Assembly (NCBI RefSeq): GCF_000252165.1
Contig: NZ_BAET01000007.1
Location: 372,001-436,000 of the forward strand
Length of the DNA stretch: 64,000 nucleotides
DNA from: Glaciecola punicea ACAM 611
Lineage (GTDB): Bacteria; Pseudomonadota; Gammaproteobacteria; Enterobacterales; Alteromonadaceae
Reading direction: 5' to 3'
Numbering within the stretch: position 1 is the stretch's first letter; each line of letters opens with the position of its first letter. A program made the translations under genes and the position numbers. Below the pieces are notes generated by a model, which saw nothing but the letters and a program-made list of their open reading frames with translations, ran no database searches and had not been told where the DNA came from. This document shows positions 16,546 through 24,899 of this stretch, one piece after another.

Positions 16546-17032
16546 CACATTAATGCCCGCTTGACTTGCCGTGGCAATCAAGGATGTAATGACATCATCG
16601 GCAATGTAAAACTAACCCACTTACAAAAAAGTGCAATTGACATACCAAAGGCAATATAGCTGCTGATTATAAAAATGAAAAGACATGCGAACTTAGTAAT
16701 GGTTATTGAACCAAGTTGAATGGCATTACCTTTCACACCTACCAGGTCATTAAAACACGTATAGAGCGATGTGTTGAACACTCCAGCCATTTGCATAACT
16801 TCGTCAACATTTAGCAAAAAGCTTACCTTCTTCTGGTTTAGCCGCAAATATATCTATAATCAATATAACGTTAATGGACGTGCATGGCTTTCCATCCTAT
16901 GTTCTTTGGCACTCACTTACTGGTCAGTTATTATGTGCTTACATCGCCCTACTGCTTACCTAAACTGTATATTATTGAATTTGGCGGCCGCCTCGAGAAG
17001 CATATTAACTAACGGCAGTTACACAGATTTTG
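16546..17032. other. 487 bp without a supported gene
   Basis: A minus-strand frame at 16578-16847 has one hydrophobic segment (FACLFIFIISSYIAFGMSI) but only a TTG start and no ribosome site; not called. Near 16984-16997 a NotI and a XhoI recognition sequence lie side by side. The MORN gene ends at 17033 in the middle of a repeat, so this stretch may be foreign to it. Confidence 0.3.
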
Positions 17033-19105
17033 TTACAGCCTCCCATTAGCCCAAGTGAATCTGCCTTTGCCTGTTCGCATGCCATCGAGGTAGTTACCCT
17101 CATACACCTTACCACTAGCCCAAGTGAATCTACCTTCGCCTGTCAGCCTCCCATCTACGTAGTCACCGTCATACATATCACCATTAGCCCAAGTGAATCT
17201 GCCTTCGCCTGTTCGCATGCCATCGAGGTAATCACCCTCGTACACATTACCACTAGCCCAAGTGTATTTCCCTTTACCTGATTTCATGTCATCTACGTAG
17301 TCACCCTCGTACACATTACCATCAGCCCAAGTGTATTTCCCTCTGCCTGTCAGCCTTCCATCGACAAAGTCACCCTCATACACATCACCATTAGCCCAAG
17401 TGAATCTACCTTTGCCTGTCAGCCGCCAATCGATGATGTCACCCTCATACATATTACCATTAGCACAAGTGAATCTACCTTTGCCTGTCAGCCTCCCACC
17501 TACGAAGTCACCCTCATACACATCACCACTAGCCCAAGTGAATCTACCTTTGCCTGTTTGCTTGCCATTGACGAAGTCACCCTCACAGACATTACCATTA
17601 GCATAAGTGTATTTCCCTTTGCCTGTCAGTCTCCAATCGACGAAGTCACCCTCATACACCTTACCACTAGCCCAAGTGAATCTACCTTTGCCTGTTTGCT
17701 TGCCATCGACGAAGTCACCTTCATACACATCGCCATTAGCATAAGTGTATTTCCCTTTGCCTGTCAGCCTCCAATCGACGAAGTCACCCTCGTACACATT
17801 GCCTCTAGCCAAAGTGTATTTCCCTTTGCCTGTTCGCATGCCATCTACGTAGTGACCCTCGTACACATTACCATCAGCCCAAGTGAATCTACCTTCGCCT
17901 GTTTGCTTACCATCGACGAAGTCACCTTCATACACATCGCCATTAGCATAAGTGTATATCCCTTTGCCTGATTGCATGTCATCGAGGTAGTCACCTTCAT
18001 ACACATCACCATTAGCATAAGTGCATTTCCCTTTGCCTGTTCGCATGTCATCGAGGTAGTCACCTTCATACACATCACCATTAGCATAAGTGCATTTCCC
18101 TTTGCCTGATTGCATGTCATCGAGGCAGTCACCTTCATACACATCGCCATTAGCATAAGTGTATTTCCCTTTGCCTGTAAGCCTCCCACCTATGAAGTCA
18201 CCCTCATACACACTACCACTAACCCAAGTGTATTTCCCTTTGCCTGTCAGCCTCCCATCTACGTAGTCACCCTCATAAACATTACCACTAGCATAAGTGT
18301 ATTTCCCTTTGCCTGTCGGCCTCCCACCTACGAAGTCACCCTCATACACATCACCACTAGCCCAAGTGTATTTCCCTTTGCCTGTCAGCCTCCCACCTAC
18401 GAAGTCACCCTCATACACATCACCACTAGCCCAAGTGTATTTCCCTTTGCCTGTTTTCTTGGCATCTACGTAGTCACCCTCATAAACATTACCGCTAGCA
18501 TAAGTGCATTTCCCTTTGCCTGTTCTTGTGATTTTATCTCCTATAAACCAGTCCCATCCAGTTTCAGAAGCTCTGACGACTGGCTTCTCGCCAAACTTGC
18601 TGTTAAGTTCTATGATCTTCTTTGGCAATGAAACATGGTGAGCGATAGGGTCAATGGTATCTAGCTTTTCGTTAAATCGGCAATCTTTCTTCACTCCCAT
18701 AACATTAGTCTTACTGCTCCTTACAGATCTTTTTTCTTTCCTATTATGATTGTCAATCAACCAAATAAAAAAGACTAGTAGCAGGAGTATTAATTGCAAT
18801 TCCCAAATAAAAGCTGTGAGGGCGACAATTACAAAAAAAAAGATAACACCTAGTACTGCAAAAATATTGAATAACGCCTTACTTTTACTATCTAACCAAC
18901 CACCAATTTTCTCAAACAAAATTAATATTGTTATGCCAGCGAAAATCAACCGAAGAATTGTAAAAAATGATAGGTTCCCAGGAAAAGAATCAAAGGCACC
19001 ATAGTCCGTGGGGTTGAAGCGCTCTTGCCCAGAAACTTCTAATCCTAATAAACTTAATATTAGAATCAAAACAAATTTAAACGCTACAATATACAATTTT
19101 ATCAC
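17033..19105 (-). CDS. Membrane-anchored MORN-repeat protein
   Basis: A 690-residue protein. The N-terminus has a signal or first membrane segment (residues 3-25), then two or three more hydrophobic stretches up to about residue 130 (RLIFAGITILILFEKIGGWL, VIFFFVIVALTAFIW, LLLVFFIWLI). Residues 205-690 are 21 complete MORN repeats of 23 residues, pattern TGKGKYTWANGDVYEGDFVD plus three, and a partial 22nd that stops at ANGRL. MORN repeats bind lipids or act as scaffolds. The end in mid-repeat suggests loss of the original C-terminus. Eukaryote-like repeats of this kind also occur widely in bacteria. Function unknown. Confidence 0.88.
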   Translation of the reverse strand: MIKLYIVAFKFVLILILSLLGLEVSGQERFNPTDYGAFDSFPGNLSFFTILRLIFAGITILILFEKIGGWLDSKSKALFNIFAVLGVIFFFVIVALTAFIWELQLILLLLVFFIWLIDNHNRKEKRSVRSSKTNVMGVKKDCRFNEKLDTIDPIAHHVSLPKKIIELNSKFGEKPVVRASETGWDWFIGDKITRTGKGKCTYASGNVYEGDYVDAKKTGKGKYTWASGDVYEGDFVGGRLTGKGKYTWASGDVYEGDFVGGRPTGKGKYTYASGNVYEGDYVDGRLTGKGKYTWVSGSVYEGDFIGGRLTGKGKYTYANGDVYEGDCLDDMQSGKGKCTYANGDVYEGDYLDDMRTGKGKCTYANGDVYEGDYLDDMQSGKGIYTYANGDVYEGDFVDGKQTGEGRFTWADGNVYEGHYVDGMRTGKGKYTLARGNVYEGDFVDWRLTGKGKYTYANGDVYEGDFVDGKQTGKGRFTWASGKVYEGDFVDWRLTGKGKYTYANGNVCEGDFVNGKQTGKGRFTWASGDVYEGDFVGGRLTGKGRFTCANGNMYEGDIIDWRLTGKGRFTWANGDVYEGDFVDGRLTGRGKYTWADGNVYEGDYVDDMKSGKGKYTWASGNVYEGDYLDGMRTGEGRFTWANGDMYDGDYVDGRLTGEGRFTWASGKVYEGNYLDGMRTGKGRFTWANGRL
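17036..18520. repeat. 69 bp tandem repeats (MORN coding)
   Basis: About 21.5 units of 69 bp, each containing variants of GTGTACGAGGG and AAAGGCAAAGGGAAATAC on the minus strand. Units are close enough to suggest recent expansion by slippage or unequal recombination. The pattern also creates long but meaningless open frames on the plus strand. Confidence 0.9.
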
Positions 19106-19264
19106 CTTTTCTACGATGGACTATTTACCTAGTATCTGAAGCATCTCTGCATAGACCAATCATTTGAATTTCATCGGAATAATCTTGATCAATTTATCAA
19201 CAATACTAACAATCAATTTTTAGACACATTTTCAATAATTCTTATCAAGCCCATATCGCCTTAT

Positions 19265-19348
19265 TCAAAACGCCGCTATGCAAGTTGCAATCTGACCTGA
19301 AAGACAGCTGTAACGATAGGTAGTGCACAGCGTTACTCTGTCCTTTAC
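19265..19348 (-). other. Candidate attC-like site on the minus strand
   Basis: On the minus strand AACGCTGTGCA near 19345 and TGCATAGCGGCGTT near 19267 are imperfect complements enclosing about 55 bp, in the AAC...GTT layout of an attC. It lies 20 bp past the stop of the NEY-motif remnant, reading in the same direction. Outer core bases do not match fully, so this is tentative. Confidence 0.35.
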
Positions 19349-19364
19349 CCACCTTGTGTGGTTT

Positions 19365-19600
19365 TTATAGCTCATCTTCACATAGAGCTTTTAATAAATT
19401 TGGAGAGATGGATGACATTATGCTTTTATTTGCCGTGAGGTATCCAATATCTTTACCGCCTTTAATTATCATTGGCGGGGTACTGGTGTATTCATTGAAA
19501 GGTGTATGTGAACTGTATTTACTTCCAAACGTCGTATACTCATTCCAGATAGAATTTGCACTGTATTCACTTCCATAAGTAGCGTATTCGTTAAATAGTA
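19365..19600 (-). pseudogene. Truncated NEY-motif protein gene
   Basis: Codes for NEYATYGSEYSANSIWNEYT then FGSKYSSHTPFNEYT and a tail ending KALCEDEL. This matches the middle and C-terminal layout of the secreted protein at 24349 (GYGTYGNEFSSNGMFNEYAG). The signal peptide and start are missing because IS66 DNA joins at about 19598. A 5' truncated copy. Confidence 0.7.
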
Positions 19601-19605
19601 AGCGC

Positions 19606-19839
19606 CTAACCAACCTGCGGTGTAGTTAATATCTTATTCTCTTTAACATGCCAAGGCAACAACGCTTCTATGTCTTCAACCGTCTCAGCATAAGGCAGCT
19701 TTTTGAACACGTAGTTGAGATAAGCATAAGGCTCAAGTCCATTTAACTTGGCTGTTTGGATAAGGCTATAATGTACTGCGTTAACGTATGCATCGGCAGG
19801 TTTATATGCGAATAGCCACGCTTTGCGATTAAGTTGAGC
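19606..19839 (-). pseudogene. IS66 transposase (TnpC) C-terminal fragment A
   Basis: The minus strand reads LNRKAWLFAYKPADAYVNAV, SLIQTAKLNGLEPYAYLNYV, and AETVEDIEALLPW before a TAG. This is the conserved end of IS66 transposases (RKxWLF...SLIETAKxNGLEPYxYL...TxEDIEALLPW). It begins abruptly at the RK-WLF motif, where it meets fragment B. Confidence 0.88.
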
Positions 19840-19842
19840 TCA

Positions 19843-20038
19843 ACATAAGAGAAAAAATTGGTTATTTAGCCAAACCGCGACCGGCCCAAACGCCAGTGCG
19901 TTGCTTGATAGCGTTATCGAGACCGCTGAGGCTAACGGAAAAATTCCCTTCGATTATCTTATGCATGTGCTAGAAAAATCTATCGAGCCGGATTGCAAAG
20001 TAGAAAGTCTAATGCCATGGAATGTTACGCTAGACTAG
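19843..20038 (+). pseudogene. IS66 transposase (TnpC) C-terminal fragment B
   Basis: The plus strand reads HKRKNWLFSQTATGPNASAL, SVIETAEANGKIPFDYLMHV, then ESLMPWNVTLD and a stop. Same protein region as fragment A but clearly a different IS66 relative. It starts at the same RKNWLF position within a few bases of fragment A's start. Confidence 0.85.
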
Positions 20039-20200
20039 GTGTAATTGGTCGGACGCTTACGATATTCCATGTAGTTACCTACTATCCTAATTTATTAAAC
20101 GTAAGCTATTTGCTTTTTGCGTTAAATGAAAAAAAGGAAATATTGTCCTTTTATTGAGTTTGCGAAGAGAAACTGTTAATTTCAAAAGGTATGTAAATTA

Positions 20201-20881
20201 ATGTTTTTTCAAGGGGCGTTTAACGAACAAACAAAGACGTTTTACTGGAGGTATGGTTTGTTTGAAATATATGTTTTTGGAGTTTTTGCTTCATTTTTAA
20301 TGGCAATTTGTAATAAGGTTTTAGTGGATGTTGTGAATAGACTATTTGGAGTCTATACATATTTTCAGAATCTTCGAAAAATATTGCCATATATTTTTGA
20401 TGGTAGTCCATTTATTATCAGGCAGTTAAAAATGGTTTCGTTAGCAATTCTCATATCATTGACGTCATGGATTGGTTTTTTATTTTTCCTATATACGACA
20501 ATTGACGGCTGTTTTGGTGCTTTAACAGAAAAAAAACAGTTTTTGACAGAAGATTCAAAAAAGTATGCAATGCCTTTATTCAACAACCCACACCTTAGTA
20601 GAGAAAAGACTTTTGCTTACAAATGTATGTTAGACATATCCAATGGCTATGACCATAGCTTATTAGGTGAGGCTATCTATGAACGGGAAGAAGAAATTAA
20701 TAATCAATTTAAACGCAAAAAAAAGAACTGTAATAGAAAAGAATTCTCTGACTTAATTAAGGAATTCTCTGGCTTAATAGCAATTTCGGAATTAGAAAAA
20801 CTTGACTTTTTTGTAGATGAAACTATAAAAGTAATCCGAAAAGACTATCAATCTTTTAAAGAGCAAGATTTAAAAGATTAG
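20201..20881 (+). CDS. Unknown membrane protein
   Basis: A 226-residue protein with two to three hydrophobic segments: YVFGVFASFLMAICNKVLV near residue 35, and MVSLAILISLTSWIGFLFFL near residue 85. The C-terminal cytoplasm-like half is charged, with a lysine-rich stretch (FKRKKKNCNRKEFSDLIKEF) and acidic helices. Not recognised. Its stop is followed at once by the open frame of the helicase fragment. Confidence 0.6.
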   Translation: MFFQGAFNEQTKTFYWRYGLFEIYVFGVFASFLMAICNKVLVDVVNRLFGVYTYFQNLRKILPYIFDGSPFIIRQLKMVSLAILISLTSWIGFLFFLYTTIDGCFGALTEKKQFLTEDSKKYAMPLFNNPHLSREKTFAYKCMLDISNGYDHSLLGEAIYEREEEINNQFKRKKKNCNRKEFSDLIKEFSGLIAISELEKLDFFVDETIKVIRKDYQSFKEQDLKD

Positions 20882-20962
20882 CAGTGCTCTATCTTTTTTA
20901 GCTTCCCAAGTTTTTTTAATGAGAAACGCTGTGCAATCACTTTCTCTTGTGAAAATTCATCT

Positions 20963-21655
20963 GTGACTTTAATATCGATTGATTCAGTAAACATTATTCA
21001 TTACTCCAATTTGGCTCACCAAGGAATAATGCCAACTCAACTGACCAGCGGTGCAATCTATTTTCATGAGGCTGCTAAAGATGAAATTGCGCAAATCTTC
21101 TGCGCTTTATATAAGCAATCACCTGAAAATAGTCGAGTAATAGCGCCTACAAAGGCTCTAGTGGCAGAAATAAACAAACTAACACAAGCCGCTGTTAATG
21201 AAGGTAGCGGCAGGCTTGAATTTGAGATGCATGGCCAGAAATTTTTTCAAGATTTAAGGCAGAATGATGTAATTCTATTCACTCAGAACCACTATGAAAA
21301 AGGCATTCAAAATGGTTCACTTGGTATTCTTTCTAGCCTTAAATCGACTGGCGATAGTTTTGGCGAAGTAACCCTCGATACGGGTGAAAAGGTTAAAGTT
21401 ACACCAACAGTGCTAGATTGCATGGAGTTGGGTTGCGCTATAACCCTGCATAAAGCTCAAGGTTCGCAGTTTCCGCGTATCATTGTGGCTCTGCAAAGCG
21501 GAAGAATAGTAGAGCGAGCATGGCTGTACACGGCAATGTCGGGAGCTGAGAGCGAAATTCATATCGTTGGTAGTCTAGTTGATTTTAAATATGTAAAAAA
21601 GACAGACAGTAACGCAAGTAACCGCAAAAGTTATCTATTAGGATTGCTCATTTAA
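20963..21655 (+). pseudogene. C-terminal fragment of a RecD-like DNA helicase
   Basis: About 230 residues matching the last third of RecD/AAA_30 superfamily 1 helicases. NSRVIAPTKALVAEINKL (motif IV region) is followed by a beta-barrel-like insert (NDVILFTQNHYEKGIQNGSL), then GCAITLHKAQGSQFPRIIVA and ERAWLYTAMSGAE (motifs V and VI). Walker A and B are absent. The frame extends upstream to 20882 without a good start. The usual TRA after YTAM is changed to SGA, hinting at loss of function. Called a remnant. Confidence 0.7.
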
Positions 21656-21757
21656 GAGTTGATTGCTATTTATTTTGTTCTTATGTAACTTAAAGGACAC
21701 GACCGCTAGCTATCCTTTTTAGCCCTTACATCAGACCAGACTATCAATGGACTACAT

Positions 21758-23587
21758 ATGAAATTAAAGTGTATTTATAAAAAAACAATATCATGCCTCA
21801 CTTTAATATTTCTCCTTGTCGGTATTACAGGATGTGTCAGCCACCCTGTTTTTATGGTCAATACAAATGATGTAACCCGGTTGAAAAATCTAGACCCCTC
21901 AAAAGTCGACGAATTGGCTCCTTTCGGCGGACAATATACAGCAATTTTTCAAGCAGCATCTGATGGAAAAACAGAATTTGTAAAAGTCCTGCTGGATAAA
22001 GGTGCAAACCCTAATGTTGTAGGCTCAAATGGTTCATCACCTTTATTGGAGGCTGCGAACGGGAGGCATGAGGATATATTGCGACTGCTATTGGATGCAG
22101 GAGCAGATCCTAATTTTAGAAATGTTATGGGTGCTACTCCATTGCTATTTGCGATAGGCACGCAAGTTGATATCAGTATTATTGAGGAAATGTTAAATAA
22201 GGGTGCTAACCCTAACCTCATGTCAAAAGATGCAGTTAATGCGCACTCCGCGTTAAAGATTGCAGTTGAAAATAGACGTTATGATGTGGTTGATTTATTA
22301 ATCGACAGAGATGTTGATATTACTTTGCCAAGGGAGCACCCACCGGTTGTAGTAGCCGCTCAAACTGGAGAGTTACCGCTTTTAAAAAAATTCCTTGCAC
22401 TAGGAGCAGATATAAATCAAATCGCAACTAACGATGGAAGCAGTATTATGCAGTATGCGCTCGGCGCTCAACAATGGCAGATAGCTGAGTATTTAAATGC
22501 GCAAGGAGCTGATCCTAGCAATAAGAACTACTCCGGAGAGAACGCATTACACCTCGGCGTAGCATTTGGAATGCCATTATCGTTGATTGACGACTTTATC
22601 CTTCAGGGGATTCCAGTTGATGACAGAGCTCCTAACCGAAGTACAGCTTTGATAATTGCTTCTCGTTATAATCAGACTGACGCGGCATTGCGCTTAATTA
22701 AAAGAAGTGCTGATGTTCGCGCAACTAATAATGTCGGGGATACTGCATTGCATTGGGCTGTGGTAAATAATAATTTTGAATTAATACGAATGCTTGTTTC
22801 TGGCGGCGCAAACATCAATGCTATAAGCAGTAATGGTGTTTCACCAGTTTCTTTAGCAAATAACAATTCTGCGATAATTTCGATACTGCGGAATAATAAT
22901 AATATTAGATATTCTGAGCCGCCTCAAAAAACTAACTTGCCTAAAGAAAAAAATGTACCGAAGCTACATGCAACTGGAAGCGGTTTCTTTATTAATGAAA
23001 ACGGGCAACTACTTACGAATTATCATGTTATTGAAGGTTGTGACACTTTCAAGGTCGTGGGCGAGCTTCAATCCACTATCGCAGAAGTATTAGCTTTTGA
23101 TGCCCGAAATGACATTGCACTTTTAAAAACGAACCTAAAACCAGACACCTTTATTAACTTAAATAACAATCGCAATATTCCTCTTGGCGAGGAAGTTACG
23201 GTGTTGGGTTACCCATTGACAAGAATACTCGGAAATACTCTGAAAATAACCACTGGCAATATTAGCTCGCACGCTGGCATTGGCGGTGATACCTCACGCT
23301 ATCAAATAAGCGCACCTATTCAGGCAGGTAATTCGGGCGGCCCGGTTTTTGATGAGAAGGGTTTTTTAGCAGGAATAGCTGTTGCCACCTTATCTCTACC
23401 AATAGATGTTCGATCCGGCTCATTACCTCAGAACGTTAATTATGCTATAAAATCTACAGCAGTTATTGAGTTCCTAGATGCTAATAATGTCAAGTTTTCA
23501 AGTGGTAACGGCCTGAAACAGATGACTCCTAAAGAGATTGTCGAGACAAACGAACAAGCAGTATTGATGGTACAGTGCTTTAGATAA
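21758..23587 (+). CDS. Ankyrin-repeat lipoprotein with trypsin-like protease domain
   Basis: A 609-residue fusion. Residues 1-26 are a lipoprotein signal with lipobox GITGC (Cys26). Residues 58-380 hold about nine ankyrin repeats (GSSPLLEAANGRHEDILRLL, GDTALHWAVVNNNFELIRML). Residues 403-580 form an HtrA/S1C-like serine protease with His423 (LLTNYHVIEG), Asp452 (DARNDIALLK) and Ser526 (APIQAGNSGGPVF), so the triad is complete. No PDZ domain follows. Likely a periplasm-facing, membrane-anchored protease whose ankyrins choose or hold the substrate; this is inference. No partner gene is evident. Confidence 0.9.
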   Translation: MKLKCIYKKTISCLTLIFLLVGITGCVSHPVFMVNTNDVTRLKNLDPSKVDELAPFGGQYTAIFQAASDGKTEFVKVLLDKGANPNVVGSNGSSPLLEAANGRHEDILRLLLDAGADPNFRNVMGATPLLFAIGTQVDISIIEEMLNKGANPNLMSKDAVNAHSALKIAVENRRYDVVDLLIDRDVDITLPREHPPVVVAAQTGELPLLKKFLALGADINQIATNDGSSIMQYALGAQQWQIAEYLNAQGADPSNKNYSGENALHLGVAFGMPLSLIDDFILQGIPVDDRAPNRSTALIIASRYNQTDAALRLIKRSADVRATNNVGDTALHWAVVNNNFELIRMLVSGGANINAISSNGVSPVSLANNNSAIISILRNNNNIRYSEPPQKTNLPKEKNVPKLHATGSGFFINENGQLLTNYHVIEGCDTFKVVGELQSTIAEVLAFDARNDIALLKTNLKPDTFINLNNNRNIPLGEEVTVLGYPLTRILGNTLKITTGNISSHAGIGGDTSRYQISAPIQAGNSGGPVFDEKGFLAGIAVATLSLPIDVRSGSLPQNVNYAIKSTAVIEFLDANNVKFSSGNGLKQMTPKEIVETNEQAVLMVQCFR

Positions 23588-23753
23588 TACGATATTTATT
23601 TTCCTTTGAAATCTTAAAGTTCGTAGCCTAAGCAAGTGTAAATTTAAGGTGAGAAATAGCCCATTTTTTTCGTTTTATTTACGATTTTATCAAAGCTGAA
23701 ATTTTAAATTGTGTTTTTATAAGTGTTAAATAAAGCTAAATACATGAAATTAA

Positions 23754-24203
23754 ATCATTTTATCTGACTTTTTCACTCACTCACCTGGTGGGAAGATTGA
23801 ATTATACGTATACTACCGTTCTAAGATAGATAATTTATTCCATAACATACTTAAGCACCTAGGTTCTTTACCAAGAAGACCAGGTTATTGGTATTTAACA
23901 GATGAAATTCTCGACCAATGTGCATTTTCCAAAACAGGTGATAAGAAAGATTTATTGACTGCACTTGCCAATCTTAGGAACTCACTACATGGTAATGGAA
24001 TTCATTAAACTAATTCATTAAAAACTCAAGCTAATGGCATTTCTTTTGATTTCACCAAAGGGAAACGCGTTGAATGCGCCTCGTGGGAGCATATAGTGGT
24101 TTTATTAGAATCAAACGTAGAAATACTCCAAGATATTTTATTATCACCAACGGTTGTAAATATTAAAACCGAAATAAATGATGACTTCGCTTCCGGTACT
24201 TAA
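23754..24203 (+). pseudogene. Unknown gene broken by a stop codon and a frameshift
   Basis: The plus strand reads protein-like sequence (NILKHLGSLPRRPGYWYLTD, LTALANLRNSLHGNGIH) to an in-frame TAA at 24006. It then continues in the same frame (TNSLKTQANGISFDFTKGKR, ECASWEHIVVLLESNVEILQ) to a TAA at 24201. A plausible ATG at 23744 is one frame off. The RNSLHGNG stretch recalls the RNxxH-type motif of HEPN proteins; this is a weak hint only. Confidence 0.6.
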
Positions 24204-24216
24204 ATTTAAACTAAAA

Positions 24217-24277
24217 GCACATAACAATCACAGTCAAAGTAACGCAAAAAAACGCGCGCTTGCTGTCAGCGTTAGGT
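24217..24277 (+). other. attC-like site 3 (short)
   Basis: Begins GCACATAACAATCACAG and ends GCTGTCAGCGTTAGGT, with the AAC...GTT layout and a short imperfect stem. It follows the broken gene and gives the start (GTTAGGT) of the next cassette-like unit. Confidence 0.5.
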
Positions 24278-24348
24278 GGTCTACCTCAGCTAAATGGAAT
24301 CAGATACAAGTCAAAAAGTTATGGTTGTAGTAAATATTGGGAATTATT

Positions 24349-24792
24349 ATGAAAAAGTTAATTGCAGCATTTTTATTGAGTTCAACTCTAGCTTCTTACG
24401 CAAATGCAGAAAGTGAATTACTTTTTTTTGGCGGCGATGGGCATGACGAATACTTAGGGTGCCTAACTTGTAGCGAAAATAGTTCCGAATCTATTTGTAA
24501 TGGTTACGGCACTTATGGAAATGAATTTTCATCAAATGGAATGTTCAATGAATATGCAGGATTTGGTAATGAGTATAGCTCAGAAAGCCCGTGGAACGAA
24601 TACAGTTCAAGTGATTCTGTACCAGTATTAGTAGATCGTGATGGTAATTTTTATGGTTACTTCACGATCAATGAGTACCGCAGTAACGCAGTTGAATTCT
24701 CAAGTGGCCTGAAAGAAATGTTTGAGGTAGCCAATGGTGATCTTGAAAAAGTAAGAGTTATGTTATGCGAATCATTCGGTTTTAGCGGGTAA
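24349..24792 (+). CDS. Secreted NEY-motif protein
   Basis: A 147-residue protein with a signal peptide (KKLIAAFLLSSTLASYANA, cleavage before ESELL). The mature part has a short tandem motif rich in Asn, Glu, Tyr and Ser (YGNEFSSNGMFNEYAGFGNE, YSSESPWNEYSSS), then VLVDRDGNFYGYFTINEY and a helical tail. Two Cys near residues 42 and 45. A 5' truncated relative lies at 19365. Function unknown; the repeated FNEY/WNEY turns suggest a surface or calcium-binding fold, which is a guess. Confidence 0.75.
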   Translation: MKKLIAAFLLSSTLASYANAESELLFFGGDGHDEYLGCLTCSENSSESICNGYGTYGNEFSSNGMFNEYAGFGNEYSSESPWNEYSSSDSVPVLVDRDGNFYGYFTINEYRSNAVEFSSGLKEMFEVANGDLEKVRVMLCESFGFSG

Positions 24793-24800
24793 ACATGTTC

Positions 24801-24872
24801 ACCTAACAAGCGCATGTTGTCAGACTGGTTTTCCGCTGCGCTCCAAACCAACAGCAGATGCGGGCGTGATGT
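24801..24872 (+). other. attC-like recombination site 4
   Basis: The clearest attC-like site in the window. ACCTAACAAGCGCATGTTGT faces ACAGCAGATGCGGGCGTG, with an inner stem TGGTTT/AAACCA around CCGCTGCGCTCC. The last core is GTGATGT, one base off the GTTRRRY pattern. Confidence 0.75.
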
Positions 24873-24899
24873 ACGTAATAATTGGAGGGCTAAACAGTT

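Larger units (their letters stand above)
19598..20062. mobile_element. Two IS66 3' ends joined back to back
   Basis: GTAAGCGCCTAACCAA at 19598-19613 and, inverted, TTGGTCGGACGCTTAC at 20047-20062 are related IS66-type terminal repeats facing outward. Between them are two different transposase C-termini reading away from each other. No 8 bp target duplication: flanks are GTTAAATA-type on the left and GATATTCC on the right. Confidence 0.75.
24271..24872 (+). mobile_element. Integron-cassette-like unit 3
   Basis: Starts GTTAGGT (24271-24277), contains one secreted-protein gene, and ends in an attC-like site whose first core ACCTAAC (24801) is the exact complement of that start. Single gene, same orientation as the site, short leader: all as in integron cassettes. 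Confidence 0.72.

Noticed and set aside
16578-16847. Minus-strand frame with one hydrophobic segment
   Set aside because: TTG start, no ribosome site, no recognisable family; kept only as a remark in the gap entry.
16984-16997. Adjacent NotI (GCGGCCGC) and XhoI (CTCGAG) sites, as in cloning linkers
   Set aside because: Flanking DNA shows nothing vector-like on either side; could be chance. Reads spanning the site would settle it.
17036-18520. Regularly spaced repeats that could suggest a CRISPR array
   Set aside because: The 69 bp units are contiguous, without unique spacers, and translate in frame as MORN repeats.
17030-18631. Several long plus-strand open frames opposite the MORN gene
   Set aside because: They are by-products of the 69 bp repeat and have repetitive, non-protein-like composition.
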